NCBI GenBank assembly: GCA_018105865.1
Contig: CM030832.1
Location: 12,872,419-12,936,418 of the forward strand
DNA from: Metaphire vulgaris
Taxonomy: Eukaryota > Annelida > Clitellata > Crassiclitellata > Megascolecidae
Length of the DNA: 64,000 nucleotides
Direction of reading: 5' to 3'
Shown: positions 1 through 12,500 of the stretch, in pieces
Position numbering within the stretch: position 1 is the stretch's first letter
Layout: each line of letters begins with the position of its first letter
The notes under the pieces: generated by a model
What the model was told of the DNA's origin: nothing
The model's input: only the letters and a program-made list of their open reading frames with translations
Database searches by the model: none
Translations under genes and position numbers: made by a program

Positions 1-290
1 CGACAAAATTAGAAGAAAAAGACTCAATTGGTATGGACATGTCAACAGATTGGATGAAAGGAGGTTACCATACAAGGCACGCTACACGAAAATAGAAGGA
101 AACAAAGGAAGAGGAAGACCCAGGAAAAGTGGATGGACAACATCAGAGAAGACATGAACATGAAAGGAATTGCAATAGTAGAAGGAAAACGATTGACAGA
201 AGATAGAACTTCTTGGAAGCATTTTGTGTCTATAGCTATTGCCGCTGATGAGCTGGCAGAAAGCAAAGATGATGATGATGATGATCCTGT
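1..290 (+). mobile_element. LINE ORF2 C-terminal fragment (decayed)
   Basis: Two overlapping frames encode the arginine-rich tail typical of many non-LTR reverse transcriptase ORFs: an RRKRLNWYGHV-like stretch, then GRGRPRK, then DNIREDM and later WKHF. The reading frame shifts near position 120, so this is a broken relic. The left edge is cut by the window. The family is known by pattern only; the clade is not determined. Confidence 0.6.
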
Positions 291-323
291 CTTAGAGAGA
301 CATTTTCAGTGTGTACGTGGAAC

Positions 324-475
324 CAGCGGCGTATTTACCATTGGGCCATTTGGGCCATGGCCCCCTTTGGTCTTGCTTGACAAGCAAAAAAAGGTCGTCA
401 ACTTTTTCCAAAGTTGTAACTTGTCAGGTCGAAAGTGTCTGGCCCTCCCTTACCAAAATTCTAAATACGCCACTG
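324..475. mobile_element. hAT-type MITE with near-perfect 8-bp target duplication
   Basis: The ends are inverted (CAGCGGCGTATTTACC at the left, TAAATACGCCACTG at the right). They are flanked by CGTGGAAC (316-323) and GGTGGAAC (476-483), 7 of 8 bases alike, as expected for a hAT insertion. It is 152 bp with no coding capacity. It carries one copy of the GACAAGCAAAAAAAGGTCGTC motif (about 379-399) that recurs in other MITEs of this window. Confidence 0.65.
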
Positions 476-685
476 GGTGGAACTGAAACAACTAAGTCTA
501 AGTTAACTAACCGAACGAGAAGCTAAAAGACTGTGGCAACACTATTGAACGCGCTGAGCAGAGCTCTGCCTAGCATAGATTTATTATACACCCAATATAT
601 TCAAAGAACTCGTAATAAGATTGGCGTTATCGCGTTTTACTAAAAATTTGCGTAAATAAATCTCTAGCTTTTATTAAAGTCGAGA
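476..685. other. PRPF19 upstream region
   Basis: About 200 bp between the MITE and the PRPF19 start codon. It is AT-rich. I see no clear TATA box or other core promoter element, so the transcription start cannot be placed. It probably holds the 5' UTR. Confidence 0.3.
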
Positions 686-3336
686 ATGTCTCTTGTTTGC
701 GCAAGTACGAACAATCGTTGACATTGTTTTATGCATTTTAAATTGTATTTGTTGGTATTGTGTATATCAATTTTGAGAGCAGTTATTGCGGCTGCAGGTG
801 GAGGCGATATTTGGATGATTTAGATTCGAGACGCATTTCAAGAACAAGCGCCTAACGACAGTTTTGGAATATAGTATTTTCTAAATAACAGCAAAAGTTG
901 TTTCATGACATTTATATTCTAGTTGAACTTTCGTTGTTTATTATACATTCATATGTTTTTCTTTTAAATGACTTGTTTATATTTCATATAATGAACTGTC
1001 AAAGCATCTGATAGAATGAGCGACAGACTACCAGTACGTAGTTCAATCAGCTGAAAAAACTGGGAAAAGGCTATGTTAGTAGTCGAAAACCCAAGCTACG
1101 GAACATATATTAACATAGAAACCTATGCAGAAAATGTAAGAAAGAGGAGATAAGAAAATTTACCAACTTTGCCACAAACTATGTAGCCATTAAATTGCTA
1201 TAATGATGAAACGCCCAAATGGCATATTAAGAATTTGTTGGTAAGATATTACTGAAAGGGCTGCATGGAAATATTCTATCAACTTTATCAAGTTTCTTTC
1301 TTTAATTTGATGTTTGTAAGTAGTAATTGCAGTTTTACTATGAGTGCCTCTGTGTTTATATTAATTCTAGTAAGCAATGAAGCACCAGAGCATGCTGTGC
1401 TATCACCAGTTTCGGGCAATGTTTTTGAGAAGCGACTTATTGAGAAATATATTCAAGAGAATGGGACTGATCCAATGAATGGAGAAAAACTGTCAGTTGA
1501 ACAGCTTATTGAAATTAAAAGTGAGTTATTTATTTTTCATTATAATGTATAAAGTGTTCATGATTGTATCTGATAGAATTTCTGGCAATGACTGAGTTAA
1601 TGTTTGTGTCAACAGGTCTCAACTTTTGTTTCCAAAGTTGTAATGCATGTTTCAGGAGAGCAGTCAGTTGCAAATTGTTCTGACAACATTTATTCTGAAT
1701 ATGTAGGTGTTCTGATTTTCTTATTTTTTTTTTCTAGAAATTTCAACATTTTTTGCCAATGCCAAATGCCAATGCCAATGCCAAAACATTTAAAGGAAAA
1801 TTGAATAACAAAGCAAGATGCTGTGCTATTGAATTGCAGCTCTGTAAATCTTTTGATATTCATGAGTTATAAATATGATTCTTTATTTTACTTGATTTGG
1901 TGGCATTTTTAGAATGGAATATTACAGAGACTTAGACATCATCAAATGCTATGTCCAAGAGATCTATTGAAAGTATATTATAACAATTACACTACACATA
2001 CTTGTGTTTCTTTCATAAATAATAAATACCAGGATAGAAATTTTGTGCATTTATTTGCATTGCTAGTCTTTATGATTGTCCTTCATAATCTGGATGAGTT
2101 ATTACGTTATGCTCTATTGCCATTAGTGCTGTTATTTATGTTTTGTTTGAAACATGTTACTCATAGGTCCTCCACTAGTTAAACCTCGACCTCCAACTGC
2201 AACCAGCATTCCAGCAATATTGAAAAGTCTTCAAGATGAATGGGTAAGAGTGAATAAAAAGCGCCATCCTTTTATTCACAAGCTGTGGCACATCATCATC
2301 ATCATCATCATCATCATCATTGTGCCACTTGAATTGATATATCACAAGGTAAATTTCTATGTAGGTTGTTTGAAATAATATGAGCAGTGTTGTGTAATAA
2401 CAAATTACAACTAAATGCATGCATGTATGCGGAGACGTCCAAGTCCTAAATTGTTCGAACGACAACATTTATCGATTGGAAATCTGGAGGACTGTATCAC
2501 AGCTGATTCAACGATCGAATCGAATCGGCTGTCTCTCAATGTGAACAAAACTGAAATCATAACGTTCACTACTCCGAAACGCCACCACTTGATCAGTCAC
2601 GAGCCACTCCGGATCGGGAATGTCGACGCCGTGCCCGAAACCTGAAGTTCGCCTCCTGGGTGTGCTTCTGGACGAGCATCTATCCTTTGGCGGCCACCTG
2701 GATCTAGTGGTCCGAATTTTCTACCACCTCAGAAGGATCAAACTAATTGGCCGATATCTGCCAACTATCGGATGTCATCAAAGATCGGCGCTGGTCCTGA
2801 ATCGGGCCGACTACTGCAATGGAGTACTGTATGGCCTTCCAGCCAATCAGCTGCATAGGCTGCAGTCGGTCCTCAACGCGTCTGCCAGGCTCATTTACGG
2901 ACTAAAGTGGACAGATCAGGTCACGAAATTCTGCTTGAGACCGTCTACATTGGCTGAAAGTTCGAACGGATACTGTTCAAACGCTGCTGGCTGACGTTTA
3001 GGGCATTGCACGACCTGACCTGCCCTGACTTATTTAGCTAAAAGCTGGTGCATAGGGTAGGGTCGGACACAGATCGTCCGAACCTAAGATCGAACCAAGG
3101 GTTAAGAATAGTGGTGCCTCCCCCAGCCAAGACTGCTAAGTTTGGGGACAGATCCCTTTCAAGGGAAATGCCATAGTGTGGAATTCCTCCCGGTAGACGT
3201 CAGGTCCGAAATCTCCCCGACCGCTTTTGCTCAGAAACTGAAAACTTACCTTTTTTAGTCGTCTTATGGAACTCGTCTGTAAAGTGCTCTCGACTACCGC
3301 CCGAGCTTTAAGATAGCGCTATAAAAGTCGTCACTC

Positions 3337-3372
<36 letters not shown>

Positions 3373-6300
3373 AAGTAACAAAATTATCTTTTGAATTTCA
3401 GTCCGCAAACCCCTTTCCCTCTAGCTCAAATTACACAACGATAGTGATTATCTTTAACAAGTCATAGCCGAGTAGTTATTCGATTGGAAAAACGATACTG
3501 AATATCCTTCACATGACATAGCTGAAGCAAGAAACGATAGAGAGCACAACTTTTGATTTAACATGTTTATTAAAATTAATACAACTACAAAGCTAATCAA
3601 AGAGACGTAGAAGCATATACTAAACTGTTAAAAATGTCTCTTCATATTAATCAATAACGTAGAATTAAATAAAGTCTCTTCGTATCAATCAATCACGTCG
3701 CTCCGTTCCTATCACACGATTACGTTGCCGCTATTTTGTGGCGTTTTTGAGCTATTTTGTCGTGCGCTATTTTGTCGCGGTTTTTTTGCTATTTTGTCGT
3801 GCGCTATTTTGTTGTCTGCGATTTTGTTGTCCGCGATTTAGTTATTTATTTCACATTGACACTGGAATATGATAATTTCAATTAATTTAATATCATGCAT
3901 GACAGCTAATTTAATATTGGAAATACAGTTCCAGTAGTCATCTGTATGAACCGTGTAAATTGTTCGTGATATCAATTTTAAACGATTATACCGGTAGTCT
4001 GTTGTAACAACAAAGTTATTTTCTTATATTGCTGTAACAGTAGCATGTTACATTTGCAATTTGGTAACAAGTAACAGTAACAAATTATATTTTAGATCCA
4101 GTAACAAGTAACAGTAACTAATTACTGCACAAAAGTAATATACCCATCACTGGATGTGAGTTATAATATTTCATTTTAGGATGCTGTTATGTTGCATTCA
4201 TTTACTTTGCGCCAGCAGCTACAGACGGCTAGACAAGGTCAGGCATTTTGCAATTTAATTTTTGTTTGTAAAATTGCTGTTGCTTACATGAAATTCAATT
4301 CAACACAATGTCTAAATTACAGTAAAACTCTTCTAACATGGATTTTGATGATAACATTAACCCTTGTGTAGCAGAGGCCATTTATTTAGTCCATCCAAGA
4401 CTGGATTTCTTCAGACCCTTTCCCTAGTCCCACTTGACTTTTAACAGGAGTTTACTGTACATGTCATTAATTGAAGTTGACAATAGAGGCTGTTTGTTTT
4501 CCAGTCCAGTGTGCATACTGAAATGATTTTATTCATTGTATTATTTAGATAGGTACTGTCTATCAGTTTATTGTTCACCTGTTAAGCATTGCTGAATTTT
4601 CAGAGTTGTCTCATGCTCTGTATCAGCATGATGCTGCATGCCGTGTGATTGCCCGTCTGACCAAGGAAGTGACAGCCGCTAGAGAAGGTTAGAATTCAAG
4701 AATAGTTATGATGCAGTAATGCTTGGCCATTGAGTCTTTGTTATGCCTGGGTTTATGGTATTGGCTTAACTTGACTTTCCAGATAGCAAGTTAATTTAGC
4801 CCCTTTGTTGTGGAATTGTTTTTTTGAAAGCTCTCCACAAATGTAAAATTTTTTTTAGAAAAAATGTTTGGGGTTAAAGCTTGTGTTGTGTTATGTTATT
4901 ATCTCGTGCTATTTTCATGAGACCTAGTTTTACTGTGTTGCTTAGTCATTGACTATTAGCCCGGCATATCTAATTCCATCATATATGAGTGGAAACTAAA
5001 AATAATTTATTGGGTATAAGTATGGACTTCCCCAAGTTATCCCGGGCTCCACCGTTTGCAATAGATTTCTGCTGCCAAAGTTATCCCAGGCCCCACCATA
5101 AAGGGGTTAAGAAAGAATTTGCTTCATGCAGTCAAGTTTGAGTTTCCATAAACATTGATTTTCTATTAAATCATTTTGGCATAGTTGCATTCAAAGCTTA
5201 TTTTATAACATAGATTACTTAAAAGCTTGATCAATTGTATAAGTTTTGCTTTCTGGCATTCTTAAGGTTAAAATATTGTTATAGCTGATTCATCAGTTAG
5301 TATTTTCTTTACATTGCAGCTTTGGCTACTCTGAAGCCTCAAACTGTAGCTCCTGGAGCAGCTGTCACAGCTGCAGCAGCTGCTGTTGCTGCTGCACAGC
5401 CAGTAAGTTATCACAGTTAGTTTCTGATTTTATGTTTATTCACAAGTCGTTTGATTGAATTCTTTTATGAATTTTACCAGTTTTATTTTGATGTCTTAGT
5501 TGAAGTAGATGACTTTCAATTTTTTAAAAATTTTGACCATTTGATGTTCAATTTTATCTGGTTTTGTGATCAGCAAGATTAAAGCTAGAGCTGAAAGAGA
5601 GTTGTTTGAGCATTTTCACTGCCTGTCCAAAATGTCTTGGTGTGCAAGTTTATACCGGTACATTGCAAGTTTATACGTGCCAACGTTGAAGGCAGCATAA
5701 TGACAACCACCACTGAAGGTGGCTAGAGCTGAATGAAACAAACGACCTGATTTACTGGTACCTGTTTCATAGTGCTCTGAAGAGAATGATGAATGCAGTG
5801 CCTGATATTTACAGCCAACTGCCTCAAAATGGCCATCCATGATTGTCAACTTGGCAGAGTGTATCTCTATTGGCTAGTTTAGTTTTGTTGCATTGTTTAG
5901 ATGCCTTGCTTGGTGAGTTTTTGGATGTCCTGAATGACTGTATTTTTGAACTGTGGAGACTTTTGGATAAATTGTGCTTTCCAGTTGTTTATAAATTTTG
6001 ATTTGATCCTTTAGGCTTATGCAGTGGAGGCTGGAGCAGAGAGAGCATCTGTGCCAGAGGAAGCTGGAATGACCGAAGAGGTCATCCAGAAGGTAAAGAC
6101 ACTTTTTGATCCTGATGTCACAACAGACTGTATTCATGTGGCTGTTTTGTAATGACTTAGCTCATAATTGTCCTCTTACCTATTCTAATACGTAATTGTT
6201 AAAAGACTGAAATTCAAGTTTAATAAAACCCTTTAAGAAGTCTTGTTTTGTTGTGATCTTTGTTTGGAACAAGGCATTTAAAAATGATTTTGGGAATCTA

Positions 6301-7396
6301 TTTTTAGTCTAGCTTAACGTTTTAATTTAGTAGAACCGAAGGTAATCCGTGTTGCTGATCATAAGGTAAGGACTACTACAGAATGTGACCGATCAGATAT
6401 AATTGTGTCTTTTTGCAACAGCTCCAAGACAAAGCAACTCTGCTTACTGCGGAGAGAAAGAAAAGAGGAAAAACTATTCCTGAAGGCCTGGCAACAACTG
6501 ATGACATCAGGAGTTATCGTCAAGTGGCTTCACATGTTGTGAGCATGATTCTGAGTATATTGATCAGTTCCTTTAAGCATTTGACATATTTGATGATATA
6601 GTATTAATGAAATGACTACAAACTGTTAAAATCTGTTTGCTTTTGTTTAATCATGAGGGACACAAGGGGACCAGGCCTCTGTTCAGGCCTAGACTGGTCA
6701 AGAGTAGAGTTTTATACAAAATCAATTAAAAATTTTTATTGTGTGGGGGGAGGGTAGGGTGATTGCCAATATGATGTCATATGGGCTGACAACATGCTCC
6801 AAATCTCAAGATTTTATTCTAACATTGCCTTAAAATGTTGGACTGGGGCTCCTCCACTGATCCCGTTAGAGAGACCTCATGGTGCTCCCCAACCCCCTCT
6901 TATTGGATCTGGAAAAATCATTCTATAGAGAACTTGGTGCCTCCCGATTCTGAAACCCTTCCTATGCCAGTGATTTTTATGACATTATAAGACTAGTTGT
7001 AGGTCATTGAAGTATTGTCATAACCTTAATATATGAGAGTTGTGCTGGCATCTCTAGTTGACAGTTTTGTTAGTGATTGCTTTATGAATATGCAATACAA
7101 GTTGTATGGGTTGTAAAAGGTAAAGAGTTGTATCTTGTGTTTCCAGCATATATATAAAGTATCAGTTATGGAATTATTATCAATAGAAGTACAACAATAC
7201 AATACAAAACTCATTCTTCTTATTTATGTTTTGTTAGGGCCTGCACAGTGCAAGTATGCCTGGTATTCTGGCCCTAGATGTATGCCTGAGAGACACTTCA
7301 AGAATCATTACAGGTAAATGCAACTTTTGAGACTAATGTATTCAGGCAATATAATGCTAGGAGAAACCAGCACTTGGATTTCTTTAACATAGTAAT

Positions 7397-7456
<60 letters not shown>

Positions 7457-9541
7457 TGGTTCCAGAAGTGCAGTAAGTTTGTCTGGCTTTAAGACTTTGA
7501 ATTTTTAGATATAGTTACACAAATTTAGTTTTTCAGCAATAAGAATGCAAGAAATCTAAAAGTACTATCTAATCAGAAACTTTTCCCAGAAAGTGCTTGC
7601 CATAAACTTTGGATAATGAGTCAGACAAGCAGAGTCATCACCAAATAATGTGTGAAGAATTTGGTGAGGTGCCTCTCCACCTCCTGCCTCCTGAAAATAT
7701 GTGATTGTCTTGATTTTGACTTAACCTCTTGACTGTGGCATAACAGCGAGTGTCGTCATACATATATACACTTTATACAGCATTAGCCAATGTGACATAT
7801 TGACAAGTGTCATCAAATATTCCTATGTATGGCCAGCGCTCTGTAATGTTCTATTGGCCACAGTAGTGAATTGCCTGATGTCTGCAGTGGTGAATAGATA
7901 TTTTTCGACAACTGAGCAGTGATGCCTGGCTGGAAATCACGTGACCTCAGTGATGTCAGGCAAGTTTTATGCCTGGATGTAAGTAAGGTAATCTAGCAAC
8001 AGTGAATGCATTTCCATGTTGTAGTCAAGGGGTTAAGCTGCAGCTCCTGCTTTGCCTTTGACTGCAGCTTAACCTTTTAAAGGGGGAATTAAATTTTTTA
8101 AGTCATTCCCCGACAGGGGAATTAATTTTTTGAAAAAGGCAATTTTAAGATGAAAACGTGAACATATACGTTATAAACTTACTATATTTCATTCTATATA
8201 GAAGCTATAAAGATGCGGTTTGCACCGTTGTTGAGCATTTTTATTGCTCTTTCTATCCATCCATGCCAAAAGAAAAAAAGTTGGGGGTAGGGACCACTCT
8301 ACACCCCAAAATCGGACCATCTCCGACAAAATATTTTCAAAGCTCAATTTTAAAAAATTTTCAGCGGTGACCCCCAACTGTGAGCGAGAAAGTTGTAGGG
8401 ATGTGTAATTGGAACAGAATAGTGCAAAAATTTTGAAGATCGGACCATATTTGGCGTAGTTATGACCTTTCTAGCCTCCGGCTGAAAGATATTTCTATAC
8501 ATTTTTCCAGCCTTGGTTGTTACACAGCCAATATCTCTTGCATATATAGTCAGCATTATCGAAAAAACGGTGCTGCCGCCTATCGAATGGATGTGAACTA
8601 AATCGGTTGCAGCGTTGGATTTTTGAAAAAATTGCAGGTCCTGAGCAGTGACACACTGGAAATTATATAGCGCATCGTTTATGCCTGGATTAACGCTGTT
8701 TAGCAAGTTTGCATTTCCATGCCTATAAACGCTGCAACCCTGGAAGAGGTTAAGGAAGATGCAAATTAATGAAAATTGTCTTAATTCTTTTACTTACTTT
8801 GAAAGTAAATGTTTGATCGTTATGTTTAAATGGATTTGGGTTAACTCCTCCGCTAAGTGTTTTTCTTTGTGTTTGTATTGATTGTAGGTGGGACTGATAA
8901 GAATGCTGTTGTGTTCAACAAGGACACTGAGCAGGTTGTGGCAATTTTGCAGGGTCACTCAAAGAAAGTGACTGAAGTCATCTATCATCCGGAAGAGGTG
9001 GGGCAGGATTGACATTGATTAATTTATGTGAACATAATTAATAATTTGCTAGTCTTTTGACAATATCTTGCTATTTGCTTCTGGGAAGTTATTATCAGGT
9101 CAGGTCAGGTCTTTGTCCTCTAGCTATGGCCAGTATCAACTTCCCTGTGACATCTCTCCAAAGTTCTCTGTCCTTTGCTATTTCTTCCAAGGAAATTATG
9201 TGCCAATAACATTGCAGCATGTTTCTCTTGCCTTTTAAATGATATAAAAGCATGGGCAAATAATAAGTTTTTGAACTGAATTAGATCTGAGTGTTACATT
9301 TTTCTCTGTCTGAAATTCACAAATTGTATTTTTCAAACCTTGCAGGTTTTCAATATTTCTGTTTTAATTTTTTGACCTTTTAGAGTAATTTAGTTTAATT
9401 GTTTTTTACCTTTATCTGGTCAACTGCAATGAGTGCAATTTTTACCTTGATATTTAGTCAACCACTGCGAGTGCATTGATTAGAATCTGGCATTTTGGTT
9501 TGGAGATTTCTGCAATGATTACGACCAAAACTAATATTTGG

Positions 9542-9594
<53 letters not shown>

Positions 9595-12500
9595 ACTGAT
9601 AATTTCTTGTGTGCCATATTGCCAAAATGTCAGAAGCAAGGGTACATCACAGAGTCCAATAAAAATAAATATAATAATAGTCATCAAAAAAAGGATGCAT
9701 GTATTTAGTGAAAATAAGTTTATCAAGGAAACATGCCTGGAGATTTGACTTTGAGATAAGTATAAAATAATTACATTGAATGAATCCAGTTTAATCAGAA
9801 AATAAAAGCATTTGTTTTACCAGCTAAACAGTTGTTCTAGTTTCTGATGAATTATTAGAGCTTAAAATGGAAAAAATTGGTGAATGGGTTATGTCAGATG
9901 GTGACAAGTCCAGTGCATTTGAAATCACATTTATAATTATATTTATATTTCAGGTATCTAATTTTATTCTGTAAACAAAAACAGGAAGAATTTATTTGTT
10001 CTATAGTCTTCCATAATATGTACAATATAAAGCTTCTGTGGCTGTAAGTGTGGAACTATGATGTAATGATGCTGTTTATAACAAAGACTTAGCCATTTGC
10101 TGATAGGATTTTGTGCATAATATTCAGAACTTCTGTCATTGTGTCTGTTTTCCTTCTTCAGGAACTCGTTTTCACAGCCTCACAGGACCAGACTATCCGT
10201 GTGTGGGGTGTCCAGAAGACTGCTCCCTGCGCTCACGTGATCCGGGCTCATGATGGTCCGGTGACTGGACTGAGTCTTCACGCTACTGGTGACTACATCC
10301 TGAGCTGCTCATCAGATGCCAATTGGGCGTTTTCGGATGTGCGCGTTGGGCGGGTTCTTACAAAGGTCACTGATTCTTCTTCTGATCAAGGTAAATTTAG
10401 GCAATGTTCAGTTATGACTGCACAGGATTTCATTCTGAATTGTTCTGGATTTATGGGTCTGAAGGGAAATGATAACATCCTAAATTTTTGAATCTGGTGT
10501 GCTTCAGAATTATATTACCCTAGAGACCACTTTGAGCTATTCCTTGAATTCTGATTTTTACACAAGTTTAGGATGGAATAAAATGTCACACTATGAATTA
10601 ATTGGATCTGTGTATGGATACAGTGCATTCATATGTGGCGGTGTACTCAAACTTTTTTGAAGCCAGTCCACATTCTGTCTTCCATCGTTCATGAGGGTCT
10701 ATTAGTTAGTTACAAGGAAGTCCTATTATTCCTATGACTACTCTGGCATAATAATTACATATGACTGACTACCAGTCCTCTTAACCCTTCACCATTTATT
10801 AAAGTTTTTAAATTCGTTATCATAGCGGTGATTTATTTTAGTACAGCATTACATTACTTTAAAATATTTTAAATACTTCCTATATTGAAGTGTAGAAGCT
10901 AAGGAAACCTTTTAAAATTGATGTAAATGTCAGATTTAGTATCCCTTTATTACTTTATGTCTTCAGTCATTGAATTTCTACTTGTAAATCAACAGAATAA
11001 AGTCTTTCAAGCGCTACTCGAACGGCCAATGAAATTCTGGTTGAACTTCGTAAAATTCCATTCAATTACGACCAGAAACCTCAAAATTGCCTTATTTCTA
11101 TTTATGTTTGCCTTCGATTTTGATTTCCTGTGACTTGTCCTCACGTTCTTGAGGAATTTTGCCACATGGCAATGAATCTTCGGTCGCTAAGGTGCCGCCA
11201 TTACAGGCAAAGTCCAAGGGTTGGATTGGAAAATATCGATAGTCAAAAAAATAAGCGCCATCTGGTGAATAAATGGATATTAAACCAATATATGTATAAG
11301 AACGAGCCAGGCTCATGTGCAACGGTTAGCTGTAGGCTTGCAAAGTGCTGCCTGAGTCCCTCTCGGGGTAAATGGTAAAGGGGTTAATAGACTGTTATAA
11401 GTGCACCAAGTCAACTGATAAAAATGAAAAATCTTCAAAGGCAAAAATAAATTTTGGACTTCATGACAAGATATTGACCATCCCAACCTGAAAAATGTTT
11501 TCAATGTCATTAATTCTTGTAGCGAGGTCTAGGGTGGAGTCCCAGTCGCAGAAATTTTGAGTAATATTAAAATAGACGGTGAGCTCTGGTGCATGTTTTA
11601 AAGACTTTAATTATGGTTTGTTACTGAGTGACTGATGGAAGCATTGGTCTGGCCCATTGCAACATATGGAGCTGAAGCTTGACAGTGAAAAGTGGGCAGA
11701 TCAGAAAAGAATCAATGCTTTCAGAGATGACAGCTTTCAGAAGAATGATGTCCATCAGCTGGAAAGAACATAGAACAAATGCCTCAATCATAGAAGAACT
11801 TGGGGAAAATATGGTCTATAGTTCAGATTATCAAATTTTTGGAAACTGAAATACTTTTTTTGGTAAATTGTGTGATATATGATAATTTAAAAACAATTTA
11901 TGTACAATCGATACTGCATGGCAGAATTAATGGCAAGAGGAAGAGAAATTGCTTGGCCTGAATGATATAGTAGGCGATGGATATGGATGATATTGTGGAA
12001 TGGACAAAACAACCAATTATCAATTGCATCAGAACTGCAAAAGACAGAGTCATGTTTTGAGAACCTGTGTTATTTGTCATCAGCCTGCATAGCCTCCGAC
12101 CCTCAGCAATGAGGATGGACGATACCATACCATACCATACCACTGAGTGACCAAAATCTGTAATAAAACAGGAACAGTGCAAAGGCAGAAAGGGATACAT
12201 GACAACAGTAAGTAAATATTTATAATAACAACTGGATTTTGAGTGGTTTAATAGGGGTTTTCCTGTGATGAAAGTCATTGAAATTCAGGTTCAACATATT
12301 TCAGACACATATTCAAAGTGCTGCGGTGGTCCAAAAGAACCATCCTTGTAGTCCAAACTGTGGGCTGCAAGCTTTGGTTTGAGTACCCCTGATATAAGGC
12401 ATAACTAGTTTAGATGAAAAATTGTTTGTCAGAAATCAAAATGACTTTTCTTGAATTATAAATTGTGTGATATATGATAATTTAAAAAATGTTTTATGAA

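Noticed and set aside
4358..5108. TTAACCCTTGTG at the left and AAAGGGGTTAA at the right, as if one piggyBac MITE
   Set aside because: PRPF19 exon 5 (4604-4687) lies between them, so they cannot be the two ends of one insertion.
10634..12392. Possible hAT pair: GTACTCAAAC near 10640 and GTTTGAGTACCCCTG near 12378
   Set aside because: Only about ten bases match, no target duplication is visible, and other elements lie between.
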